DNA of 64,000 bases from positions 5,501,501 to 5,565,500 of the forward strand of contig NC_051104.1 in assembly GCF_901709675.1 (NCBI RefSeq), written 5' to 3'. Of the stretch, positions 12,730 through 30,444 are shown piece after piece. How positions within the stretch are numbered: position 1 is the first letter of the stretch; each line of letters opens with the position of its first letter. The stretch comes from Syngnathus acus (taxonomy: Eukaryota; Chordata; Actinopteri; Syngnathiformes; Syngnathidae). Under the pieces are notes generated by a model, which was not told the origin of the DNA, ran no database searches, and worked only from the letters and a program-made list of their open reading frames with translations. The position numbers were made by a program, and so were the translations under genes.

Positions 12730-13100
12730 AGCAGTTTTGTTTTTAAGGGGTGGCGCGCCCGTCGCTGCTGGAGTGTCGGGTTTTTTTTTTTCTTTCTTTT
12801 TTTTTTTCTTTCTCCTGCTTAGTGGTTTGTGTACGGGGATGGCGAAAGAACCGTACATGATAGGAGGCCTTTACCCTTTGCACGACTGACCGATAGGGAG
12901 CCACTGACGCCTAAGCAGCCCGTGGGAAAGGAGAGGCAAACGGACGAGGTATCGACAAACGCTGCCGTTAACGCTGACATCGTCATTACTAAATGACGTT
13001 CGTAAAATGTTTTTCACACATCCGGCAGTTCTATACGATGGCGGACGATTAGCAAATGCTGCTAAAGTTTGCTATCAAGCCGGCCGGCTAGTGCCTCGGC
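12730..13100 (+). promoter_or_regulatory. wwp1: Probable wwp1 promoter and first-exon region, CpG-containing
   Basis: This stretch is richer in GC and CpG than its surroundings (for example ggcgcgcccgtcgctgctgg), followed by a possible non-coding first exon ending at a donor-like gacgag|gtatcg near 12949. It contains a long pyrimidine run at 12781-12820. The assignment is by position and composition only; no TATA box or transcript evidence is available. Confidence 0.35.
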
Positions 13101-13999
13101 TTTGTGAGTCATGTAAGCCTTGCGTGCAAACCTTTATGTAAGACGTGTACTTATATTGAAATACAAATTAAACCCGTTGTGTGGGGGCAGTTAAACGTAC
13201 AGCAGCAGAATGAAACTGTTTGCTTGCATTGTTAGCTAGCTGTGTGGCTAACTTGACAGTTAGCAAGCTAGCTAGGTGACTTTAGCTTCTGCCGAACATT
13301 ATTGTTAGCCTTATCGGGCAGAATCAAACATGACAGTTGTTGTTCATCATTGGTTTTGATTCGCAGTGAATCATACGATGTATTGTAAAATGAGCTGATG
13401 ATTTTGGTCAAACTCCTTGAGCTAACACTAACGAGACAGTAGTTCGTCCAAAGATAGCAAGTGGCGTTAACGTCATTGTTTTGAGATCTCACTAAGGTGT
13501 TACACTTCTCAATCCAATATTGTAATTCTATTTACAGAGCTCAGCAAGACAAGACGATGTGAACGATTGATGGTTTAAATCTGTTTTTTTAGTCAATGAC
13601 ACTACAAATTAAGACAGGACAGGCATCCTTTTTGAATCATGTTAGTTAGAATATGACAACCTATATTTTAATTCTATTGTATGGCAATCATTGTGGGATT
13701 ACAAAGAGGTGACAGACTCCACTTAAATAAAAGTAGAGACAAATTAAAAAAAAAAAGACTGTTAAATGGAGATTTCCTGATCCTGTATTTAGTAAACACG
13801 CTCTGTAATGAATGACCTTAAGTACAAAAGTTTAAACAGTTACCACACCGGCCATATATCTTGGTTTAAAATTCATTGTTCTTCATTTGATTGCAATTGC
13901 ATACTTCATGATGAATGTAATGTTCAGATATGCATCACAATAATTTTCCTCAGCTCTCGCTTAGGTAATAAATAAAATTTTGGGGGGTTTTCCTTGCAG

Positions 14000-14045
14000 A
14001 TCATGGGACACGGAGTAGGCTAAACTGGAGTCCCAAGTAACAACT
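14000..14045 (+). other. wwp1: Non-coding leader exon of wwp1 with a 6-codon upstream ORF
   Basis: The segment lies between a good acceptor (tccttgcag) and a good donor (ACT|gtaagt), just before the first coding exon. It holds a short ORF (ATG at 14003, MGHGVG, stop TAA) that ends before the main ATG at 14306, so it could damp translation. An upstream first exon probably lies near 12.8-12.95 kb. Confidence 0.55.
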
Positions 14046-14305
14046 GTAAGTATATCAATGCATTCCATTTCAACAGTATAGAGATTTAAAGTTAAGGAAT
14101 GCAGGGAAAAGAAATATTCATCAATCGTCATTGTCTACGATGCTATATTTTGTCTATGCATATTTATATGTGTATTTTTTGGGTGTTTACGACATTACTA
14201 CAGATTTCTACAGAGCGATAACGAAGAAGCTAATTCATACTTGATGCAATTGTGCATGAGATTCAAGTCGTGTGTCGGTTTAAAATTTCCCACTTGGTGT
14301 AGGAC

Positions 14306-21673
<7,368 letters not shown>

Positions 21674-23660
21674 ACGGAGCCCCCCCTCCCACTTTTTTTC
21701 TCCTCCCCCTCATCACTGATCGTTTGACCGAAATCAATCAAATAATTGCACAAGATAACCACCAATGTAAATAAGCTATTTTATCAGTTTTAACCAATCT
21801 TAATTTGCAGCGTCATTCTTGCCGCAATCTGTTTTTTAATATATGGAACCCCCATCATGATATATGCAAGCCTCCCTACCTTTTTAATCTTCTGTTTAAA
21901 AATACAGAAAACATATTTTAAAAATGACGGCTTTTGCGGAAAAAAACGTATAGTGTTTTTGGACATGATTTATTGTCTAATGAAATCTTTTTTTTTTTTT
22001 TTTTTTTTAAGCTCTAGTTCTATAGAGCTTTTAAGCAGTTTTCATCAAGTGGATAAAAAAACAAACATTTCCTGTAAAATATGTTTGCGTGCTTTTAAAA
22101 AAATATATTAGGCCTATACAATTCGGTCAGCAAATTAAAATCATATTCACCTAGAGGGAAGCACTTTGGGTTATTAACTAAATCATTAGTTAATAAACAG
22201 TGACCGGGGGTTTGTTTATATTCGATTAATCAATAGGAAAATCAATTACAAAAATATTGTGACAGCCCTACAACAGTCAAATCTGCGAGCGCCCGACAGC
22301 TGAATCGTTTCTATAGGGCTCTTTCTGTTTCCATCGAATTTCATGACTGTCTTTAATTGTTCATCTGAATTGTACAGGATGTTTTGATTTGCAAAAAATA
22401 TTATACAGGGCAGTGATGTATTTTATTTTTGTCCTGCTTCCAACTGCTGAGTCAAAGTGCCCTCACACACACTTGGACTCTTGTTGAATACAACCGAAAT
22501 TACCCATGACAAACAGTCACTGGTGACTTATTGTGTAAAATGTTGCAGGGCCACGGTGACATGTTCCAGCCCACCTCGGCTGGCAGTGAGGCGGAATGAC
22601 ACGCTGAGTCAAGAGTTTAGGTGTCAAACCTTTTCCTCTTGATTCCAGCGACAATGTGCTTTAAATTATTTATATAACGAAAAAAAAAGATGCAGTACAG
22701 TAAAAAAAAAAAAAACATGTCAAAACGTTGTGTATGCATGCAACACCGACCTTTTATTATCCAAAATATTAAGTGGGTAGATCTTAAAGATTCTCTTGGT
22801 GAATCTACGAGCTTGTGCAAGTTTGTGCTTTTCTGGCCACTTTCCAAGCCGTTAATCTGTCTCCTCCCGGCCGCACTTCTTGCTTCTCTATATATTTTTT
22901 TATTTTGTGCCTCATTCAGTACACCGAGATGCAATCAGTCGAGTTGGCTCTAAAGTGACGTGAACTTTTCAAGTTGTTGGCAGCCTCGCCCAGCATCCCC
23001 TCGCTTCCCACAATTCCACCGTTTATACTCACTTCACCCCGAACAACACCGGTGCTTTTTTGTTTTTTTTGTCAGTGGTCTAAATTCAGACTGAAACTTT
23101 AGTTGGATCAAGATACTTTTAGTTTTTTTTTTAATTTGGTCTAGCTTGAGCTGGAAAGGATAAATGGTGATAATCGGGAGGAAACGTATCGTATTGTAGC
23201 AAAAAGGAGCCGACTTTGAAAACTGTGCTCCTTTTTTTTTTTTTCCTTCAATCGCAAAGCTGTAATCGAAACGAATCCAAAACTGTGTATGTGAATACTC
23301 CTTGTACAAAGCTAATGACAGATAGCGTACTTAGATATTATAATAAATTGCAGAGCCGCCGTTCCAGTGTTTGGAAATCTGTGATGCCTTTTGTTTCATA
23401 TCAGAAATAGACTGGGAGTGTTTCAGTTGGCCTTCAAGGCAGGAAGTGTCACGCGTGCCAGCTGCATCGTAGGCTTTCTGAAAGGCATCCCGACTGTAAC
23501 ATATCGCGTGTAGATACACACTGTAAACACCTACTACACTGTACAGAATGGCCCTTTACCGGTGTATAGAGGATTCATTTTTAAATCAGCTTTCAGCCAT
23601 TTGAAATGGAGAGATGGATTTATGAGATACAAATAAATACGTGAATGACTCCCTCCCATG
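21674..23660 (+). other. wwp1: wwp1 3' untranslated region ending at an AATAAA signal
   Basis: No conserved ORF follows the TAG at 21671-21673. The stretch is AT-rich with poly-T (21990-22008) and several A/T runs. A canonical AATAAA at 23632-23637 is the most plausible polyadenylation signal. The resulting 3' UTR of about 2 kb would run right up to the 3' end of the oppositely oriented rmdn1. Confidence 0.5.
23632..23637 (+). terminator. wwp1: Candidate wwp1 polyadenylation signal (AATAAA)
   Basis: A canonical hexamer near the end of the AT-rich 3' region, followed about 20-40 nt later by T/G-containing sequence. It is chosen because it is the last canonical hexamer before the convergent rmdn1 signal. 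Confidence 0.45.
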
Positions 23661-23673
23661 CCATGATTGTGCT

Positions 23674-23679
23674 TTTATT
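23674..23679 (-). terminator. rmdn1: Candidate rmdn1 polyadenylation signal (AATAAA on minus strand)
   Basis: TTTATT on the plus strand gives AATAAA for the minus-strand transcript, about 210 nt past the rmdn1 stop codon. It sits only 37 bp from the wwp1 AATAAA on the opposite strand, so the two 3' ends would meet or overlap. Confidence 0.45.
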
Positions 23680-23888
23680 TTCAAGTGGTGAGGATGGTCC
23701 CCCCCCCCAAGGAAGATGAGTGATTTCTCATAAAACTATGTTAACAATTAGAGAACATCAGGTGTCAGGTTCATCTGAACTTCTTTAACAGGTCAACGGC
23801 TACTTTATGAACCTGAACACAATGGAACAGAAAAGCAAATTGGCACAAAGTGAGTTCCTCATGTGTAATACAGTAACTCCGTGATTGC

Positions 23889-26048
23889 TTAGTGTACCTC
23901 TTTGTCTTCGTGCGTGCGCGGCGGGTAATCTTTAGCTTTGTTTAGCCACAACAAAGCTTTTTGCTCATCCTTCATGGCCATGTAGGTCTTCCCAAGCATC
24001 AGGAGGTTTTTACTGTAGAAGTTTGGATCCACTTGGAAAAGAAAATAAGGGTTGACTTATTGTAAGCTGTTTCAGTATTCAATATTGTTGATGGATATCC
24101 AGACCTTGTTCAGCTTTCAGGAAGAACTGCAAAGCCTAGAATGAAAAGACATTTTAACTACATTTGATAGATGTTTCTTTTTTTGTTTTATTATTCTTAC
24201 CTCCTCATACGTGGATGTCGGAGGTGACGCAAAAATAACCGCTGCCACCTTGCGTTGATACCACGGCAGCTCAGAAAAAGTAAAACACCTAATGGAAAAG
24301 GGAGGGAGCTTATTTCTGCAAATAAATGCTCTTAATGACAATATGTGTATAATTAGAATTGAAGATCTTGACTCACCAGTAACCCAAAATGTGCAAGGAT
24401 GTCGCATCTTTGGGATTGAGCTCGAGGGCTCTCTAGGACAAAATCAACATTTCCCAAAATTACATTTTATATTATCTAGTGAACATGGCAGTGGGCTAAC
24501 GCTCACCTCTAGATGTTCCCGGATTTTGATAGAATTTCCTATTTTGACCTTGACTCCCTCGTACTCCCCTACATCACTCAGGCATATTGCATACCACTGG
24601 AAGAAAAAAAAAAACCCCATCTTAGATCTTATACAAAGATTTGAAAAAATACATACAGTGGTTGTATAGTTGTGATAATGAAGCCAAAAAAAATGCATGA
24701 CAAAAAATGTCTTACTTTGTGTGCTGCAAAACACTTGTCATCTTTTTCCAAGGATTTCTTTGCATATTCAAAGGCCTCATACATCAGCTGTTTCTTCAGT
24801 CCTTCCTTAGTTTCGGGCAGCTCGGACACGTCACGGGACACCCTTGCCAGCCTCCACAAGAACTCGGCATTATCGCTGGACACAGAAAAGGTGCTAAAAT
24901 TGTGACGCACAATAACAAACACAATTTGAAATGCGATTCCTCACCTGTCTTTGTACTGCAATAGGAGCTGGTAGAGTTTGTGTGTCTCCGCGCAGCTATA
25001 AAGATAGTCGGCCTGCTCAAGAACCTCCTCTTCAGAGAACACAAATACACATCAAACCTCAGTAAAGTACCTTCTTTCCTTTATTTATGCTGATTCATAT
25101 ATATTTTTTTTTTTATTCATTCATAGTGAATTGTGAACTACCTTTTTCTAAAGCGAGGAGCACCGCTGAATGCTGCAGCCTGCAATAAGCTCCATATGTC
25201 AGACACGAGAGCGTTGGGAGCAGGAATGCGGCCCTTCCACTCTGCCCCGGTAATCAAAACAAGGTAGATGAAGACGTTTTGTTAAACGTTACTAGGCGGT
25301 TCCTGACGTGCGACACATGTGGCCGCACTTGGGTCAAAAGCACTATGGCTGAAAAATGCATTTGGTATCCTCACAGTCACTCATGAAAATGTGAAATAAT
25401 GAATTTCCAGTGGCAAAACATTTTCACATTTTTTGTTATATCATTTATAATTGTCTCATGTTTGTTTGTTAATGTGTAAAATGATTAATATTAGTTGATT
25501 AACCAGTCAGGCAAGGGCTTGCCATGTACTGACAGTTACTGGTTTTCATTACACTAATTTGAATTTATGTCCTGTTTTTCAATTAATTACTGTAATTATG
25601 ATTTTACTACAGCTTTAGTATAGGTTTGTTAAGGATAAAGTTGAATGAATGTTACGCTTCATTACCTGGTTTTCTTGAAAACACTTTTTGTTTTTAGGTT
25701 TAAATTTTCCTCCAATTGTGGGATGACCCTTCATCCATAAGTCATGTGGTCAAATTTTAGAAACACCTTAAAATGTCAATTGCATCAACAAAATAAAATA
25801 CAAATAAAAATGCACGTTATTAACTAAATGCCGACCTAACTCCAATTAGGTTTCCCTGCATGTTGAAGGCGATGAGCAACAGTGAAACAGCATCAAAGTA
25901 AATATAAAATGCAATCAGTATTTACGTTGAGAACATTGGCGACCCTTCTTGCAGAGGACCAGTAAAACCGATTAGCCGTTCTGATTCGGATCCCTTTCGT
26001 CCACGCTGCATACGCGAAAGTCCTGTTGACACAAAAGAATCCAGCCAT
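23889..26048 (-). CDS. rmdn1: Regulator of microtubule dynamics protein 1 (RMDN1/FAM82B), 291 aa, 9 exons
   Basis: Exons in transcript order: 26048-25926, 25241-25142, 25029-24945, 24875-24716, 24596-24507, 24432-24377, 24288-24201, 24135-24105, 24031-23889. All phases close, giving 291 aa (human protein about 314). Diagnostic segments include LWRLARVSRD, WYAICLSDVGEYEG, RALELNPKDATS, ELPWYQRKVA and VDPNFYSKNLL, which align closely with vertebrate RMDN1. The N-terminus (MAGFFCVNRTF, then Arg-rich with few acidic residues) resembles a mitochondrial presequence, followed by a hydrophobic stretch. The rest is TPR-like helical repeats. RMDN-family proteins are linked to microtubules and to mitochondria/ER contacts. 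The start is the ATG at 26048; an upstream in-frame GTG at 26108 was not used. The gene is tail-to-tail with wwp1, as in mammals. Confidence 0.93.
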
Positions 26049-26888
26049 CGCGTCAGAGGTCCAAACCGGGAGTGAGGAGAGTCCTGTCAGATATTTACCA
26101 ACAGTCACTCGGGAAGGGTGTCATTCAAGAGCGCTCAAGGAAGACGTCGAAAATCCGAAAGTACATCTTCCGGTTTGTAATTCCTTGCCATATTCTTACT
26201 TATATCTGTATATTTATTAATCGTATGTTGTTCAGATTTAAAGCAGCTGACGTAGATTGATTATACCGTGCATGATTCTTAAAAATAGTCAAGTGGTGCC
26301 CGAGTGTGCATTTCATGTTCCTTCACGACATTAAAACGGATCCATCATTCACATATAAATTTATAAAAATGTCACGAAATAGAGCTTGTACATATGATAT
26401 CAAAAATAATCTTTAAACAACCCACACTCGTTCAGATTGTATTGTTTTGTTCTTGAACGCATCACGTAAAATGGTCCGTTTATTTAAAATGGTCGGTGAG
26501 AAACTTGGCAAAGACCTTTGGTCCGCAGCATCCGTTCGCACTTTCTCAATCAACCAGAGCCTGTCATACAGTACATATGTACGTTTAGTTTTTGATAATA
26601 AATTACTTCTGTTCAGCTTTACATATGAATTAGTAAATGTTTAGTTTCTTACCCACAAATCTACCCGTGGGAGTGAATACTTTACTTAAATGTAATTTGT
26701 AGTGGCACTTCCCAAAAAATTCATAGAGGTGGAAAGATGGGGACACTCAATTTTGGAGACCTACAATAAAACTAAAAGTCATATTTATGGCACATCATTA
26801 TACCAGGAGTGTTAAACTTATTCTGGTGTGAAAAGACTAATTACGGTAGTTGACAACAACCTATGTTTTTACGTAATTAACAACGTCT

Positions 26889-27212
26889 GTGGACTTTGTC
26901 TAAAAACAATTATTTATTACAGAAACAGCCGTCTAGGTGCGTAACTTGTCAAACCCCGTCAAAAAGCTGCTGTCACAGATGCTCTAAAGATAAACAGCAT
27001 TAAAAAGCGCACATTGTGACGCATGCTTTCCCTTCTTCTCCTTATCGTTTGTGGACTTTGTCTAAAAACAATTATTTATTACAGAAACAGCCGTCTAGGT
27101 GCGTAACTTGTCAAACCCCGTCAAAAAGCTGCTGTCAAAGATGCTCTAAAGATAAACAGCATAAAAAAGCGCACATTGTGACGCATGCTTTCCCTTCTTC
27201 CCCTTATCACTG
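26889..27212. repeat. 162-bp direct tandem duplication
   Basis: The unit beginning gtggactttgtctaaaaac at 26889 recurs at 27051, exactly 162 bp later, with only a few mismatches (for example gtcacagatg versus gtcaaagatg, and cttctcctta versus cttcccctta) through to about 27207. Near-identity indicates a recent duplication. It holds no credible ORF. Confidence 0.85.
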
Positions 27213-28315
27213 CGTCTTCTCTTGCATAACTCAAGTGGCGGTCAAGCGCAAATGGTGACACACGCACCCACATTTTGAGTGAAGGGAAACGCAAGATCTG
27301 CTTGCCTGTTTGAGATCGCAAATTTGGCGATGAAATGCTTAGTGATGCTACTCCAATCTACGCAGTGGGAAATAAATGTAAGTGCAGCGGAGCCACCGCC
27401 TGGAGGCGCCATTGGCCTTCGCTCGTCTACTAGGATGCTCGAATGCAAAAATAATAATCTGTGCCGCTGACCTTAACGCTTCTGCCCTATGGAGAGTTTC
27501 TTGTTTGTTCCTGTGAGGTGCTCTTATGGTAAGCATCAGAATACCCAAAATAATACAAACCCATAATCCTGATAACGATTATTTGTTTCCTACAGGTGAC
27601 AGGTGGAAATCTAGAGAAAAATTCCTGGAAAAATTGGAAAATACTCAACTAAATTATCTGGCATGGTATCAGGGGCGTGTAAGCATATTTTAGGTGAGGC
27701 GAGGGCCCCCTCAGTCATCTTGCAAATGCCACGTAACACGCGCAGAGACCAGTTGAGCCATGACAGTTGTTACCATCATGATAAGTTCTGTTTCTGAAGA
27801 TCTTCTCAGAAATCTGCCACAGAAGTAATGACAACAGAGTCAGATGATTCGTTTTTGAGCCTTCCCAACACCATGCGGAATATTTGCAATGTGTGTGTGT
27901 GAATTCTTCTGCCCCTCCTCAGAGAAGCCGTGGATGCAGTGGGATAAACCACATTCCCGTTTGTGATGGAGCCTAAAATGCTGGAACGTGTGAATGACCT
28001 GGAAGATTGAGTCTCAACATGCAAAGTAAATGGAAATATTTTATTCTATCCAGTGTGTTAGGCTTAAAAAAACCACACAATTCGTGGCGTAACTTTTTCT
28101 CAAGTTGAATTCACATACTTATTCTCACAACTTAGTCTAATAGGGCTGCTGTTAGAATTAGTAACTTTGTTTGGGGAGGGGGAAGACACAAGAAAGACAT
28201 ATCAAAAGTAAATTGATGCTGCCATGACTGGTGCTGCCAGGCCGTACTGAAACAAACTCCAGTGTCTTGGTCAAGGACTCTTGGACATGATCACCAGGCT
28301 TGAGGATTGACCCCA

Positions 28316-28344
28316 CCATTTTTTTTTTTTTTTTTTTTTTTTTT
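28316..28344. repeat. Poly-T tract
   Basis: An uninterrupted run of about 26 T follows accattttt in gene-poor DNA. It could be the tail of a minus-strand retroelement, but no element body is recognisable beside it. Confidence 0.6.
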
Positions 28345-29489
28345 GTGGCTACTGCTTAGAAGAAACATCACAAACATGGGTGCTGTTGCCCTATCCTATT
28401 TCTCTTTGCAGTGTTTCACAGCCAGTGAGTCATTTATTTTTGTTTATGGCTCAACAAAAATGACATGGTTTACTTTTTCAGAACAATGTTTCCATTCCAC
28501 ATGTCTTCTTGGGGATGCTTTGTAACTATGAATTGAAGAAGAAAGGTCAGGTCTATCCTAAATATTTGCTTACTAATAACGTGAAGGTGAATTTTAAAAA
28601 TATTACATAAATACTATCCAGCCAACTATTACATGTCTAAATGGATCTGCTCACATGCTGACATTTTGGAGAGTTCTATAAATTTGTCAGTAACATTGAG
28701 TTTCTTACCAAAAGTAAATATGACAATTTAAGACTTATAATTATATAATTAAGTGCGGTATTCAGAAACCTACCTTGACACACTTTATGACGTTAATACA
28801 AATACCTATTAGACTTATAAAAGGACTGATTAACAAAAGGCTCTGAAAACTATATTCATCAAACTGAATTTATTCGAATGTTTTTGAAATACCTGAAAAT
28901 TGTTTTTGAAGTATATATGTTGCACACGAGTCTAGATAGGGTCTGAGGAACTTCAGACGGTTGCTGACGGTCTGGAGCGGCTGCACGCATCACGCGTGCG
29001 CAGAAGGTACGTAAGTGTAACACTCAGCCTGTGTGCTGTCACTTTCGGACGTGCGTGCGTTTTTAAAGCCAATGCGTCAATGGGTGAACGTAAAAAAACG
29101 ACCGACCGCTGCCTGTCATACGTTGCTGACGACAACTTGCACCATAAACAAGTTGACGGCTTGCTTGCGTCCAAACACGGTAGCTACGTAATGTACTACT
29201 TGCTGCGCGACAGTGACGTAACAACATAGTCAGCTTCGCCATCTGACGGGCACATTCTTTATCCGCTGCGAAAAACGATTAAATAAAAGTCGAAAACCTA
29301 TGCAATCACTGTTATAAGTCATAATGTACACATGTACATGATAAAATAAAGTTTATTGCACGTTTTTCTTCTGAGGTTGTTCTTGCCTGGATAGGATAGT
29401 TCATTAAATATGAATGTCTTATCATATATTTGCGTTGCTTTTCATTTTACAGTACAACATGTTAATTAGGCAATGAGTTCACATTTACA

Positions 29490-29660
29490 CTCCAATTAGG
29501 CTATATGTGGCCACTGAACTGCTATGAGTTTGACACCCAATGCTCTAAATTGACCATACTGTGGGTATGAATGTAAGTGTGCATGGTTAGCTGGTAAAGG
29601 CTCCAGCTCACCTGTGTACCTCAGTTGAGGACAAACTGGGCAGAAAATTGATGGGTAGGC
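29490..29660. repeat. Degraded teleost dispersed repeats (hAT-like end plus a common fish repeat)
   Basis: The segment tgtggccactgaactgctat followed by gagtttgacaccca resembles a frequent hAT-type terminus. Immediately after, ctctaaattgacca, gaatgtaagtgtgcatggtt and aaggctccagctcacctgtg match the layout of a very common teleost repeat that normally ends in an ATGG-rich tail. Confidence 0.5.
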
Positions 29661-30444
29661 AATAAATAGATTTTTAGATTAACGAGTGATCAGGTGGGCA
29701 ATGCAGTTTTGAAGAGGTGAGTTTTAAAATTCGGATTGAAATGTGTAAGGAGTGTTTTTTTGATGTACTGTGAGTTTCAGTGGGTTGGTGCAGCGCATGG
29801 TTCAGAGAGTTCGTTTGGAGTGACGGTGGAACAGGTGAGGTTCTTGGAATGATTTTGAGTTGATGAACAGCGAGTTCATTCAGCGAGTTCGTGCCATTTT
29901 GGGGTGAATGAAGGTGAGTAGGTGGATAAAATGTTGCAGTAGAGGAGTCCAAAGAGAAGATATTGCAGAAATGTATGCAATTGTTTTGGTTAAGGGTTCG
30001 AGGGAGATTCATCTTTATTGCAATTTACTTTGTGGAAGTTGTGATCATCTTGGTTTTCGTGTGGAAAGGCAGGAGAAATTGTGTTTTTTGTGGTTTCAAA
30101 TGGACAAACGTTCACTGGCATGGCACTTGGAACAGTCTTTGGAGGCTTTGACATGTGTAATCGCTCTACGTTGTGTGCGTTGCCCTTGAAATGTCACTCA
30201 TACATCATGTTGCCAAGGATTCATCACTACTGTCAGAAATTACATAATCAATGCATCCATCTTCGATGCAAGATGCGAAACTAATGGCTAATGTCTCCCT
30301 AAAATGTTACAAAATATAGACGTACAAAAATGATAATTATTTGCAGAGGTACCTCTTGCATCAGCCCAAAAGTATTTTTTCTAATTGATAAATGACTAGC
30401 GCCTCGGATCAAGATCGATTATTTGTTACTGAAATTGGATCAAG

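Larger units (their letters stand above)
26049..30444. other. Intergenic region between rmdn1 and the TCF/LEF-like gene
   Basis: The genes on either side have their 5' ends facing each other across 4.4 kb, so both promoters should lie here. Seen: the 162-bp duplication, poly-T, degraded repeats at 29490-29660, and a CpG-rich patch at about 28920-29240 whose open frames resemble no family I know. Confidence 0.5.

Noticed and set aside
28953-29229. CpG-rich patch with open frames on both strands
   Set aside because: Neither frame resembles a known protein; it may be a promoter or repeat fragment, but nothing decides between these.
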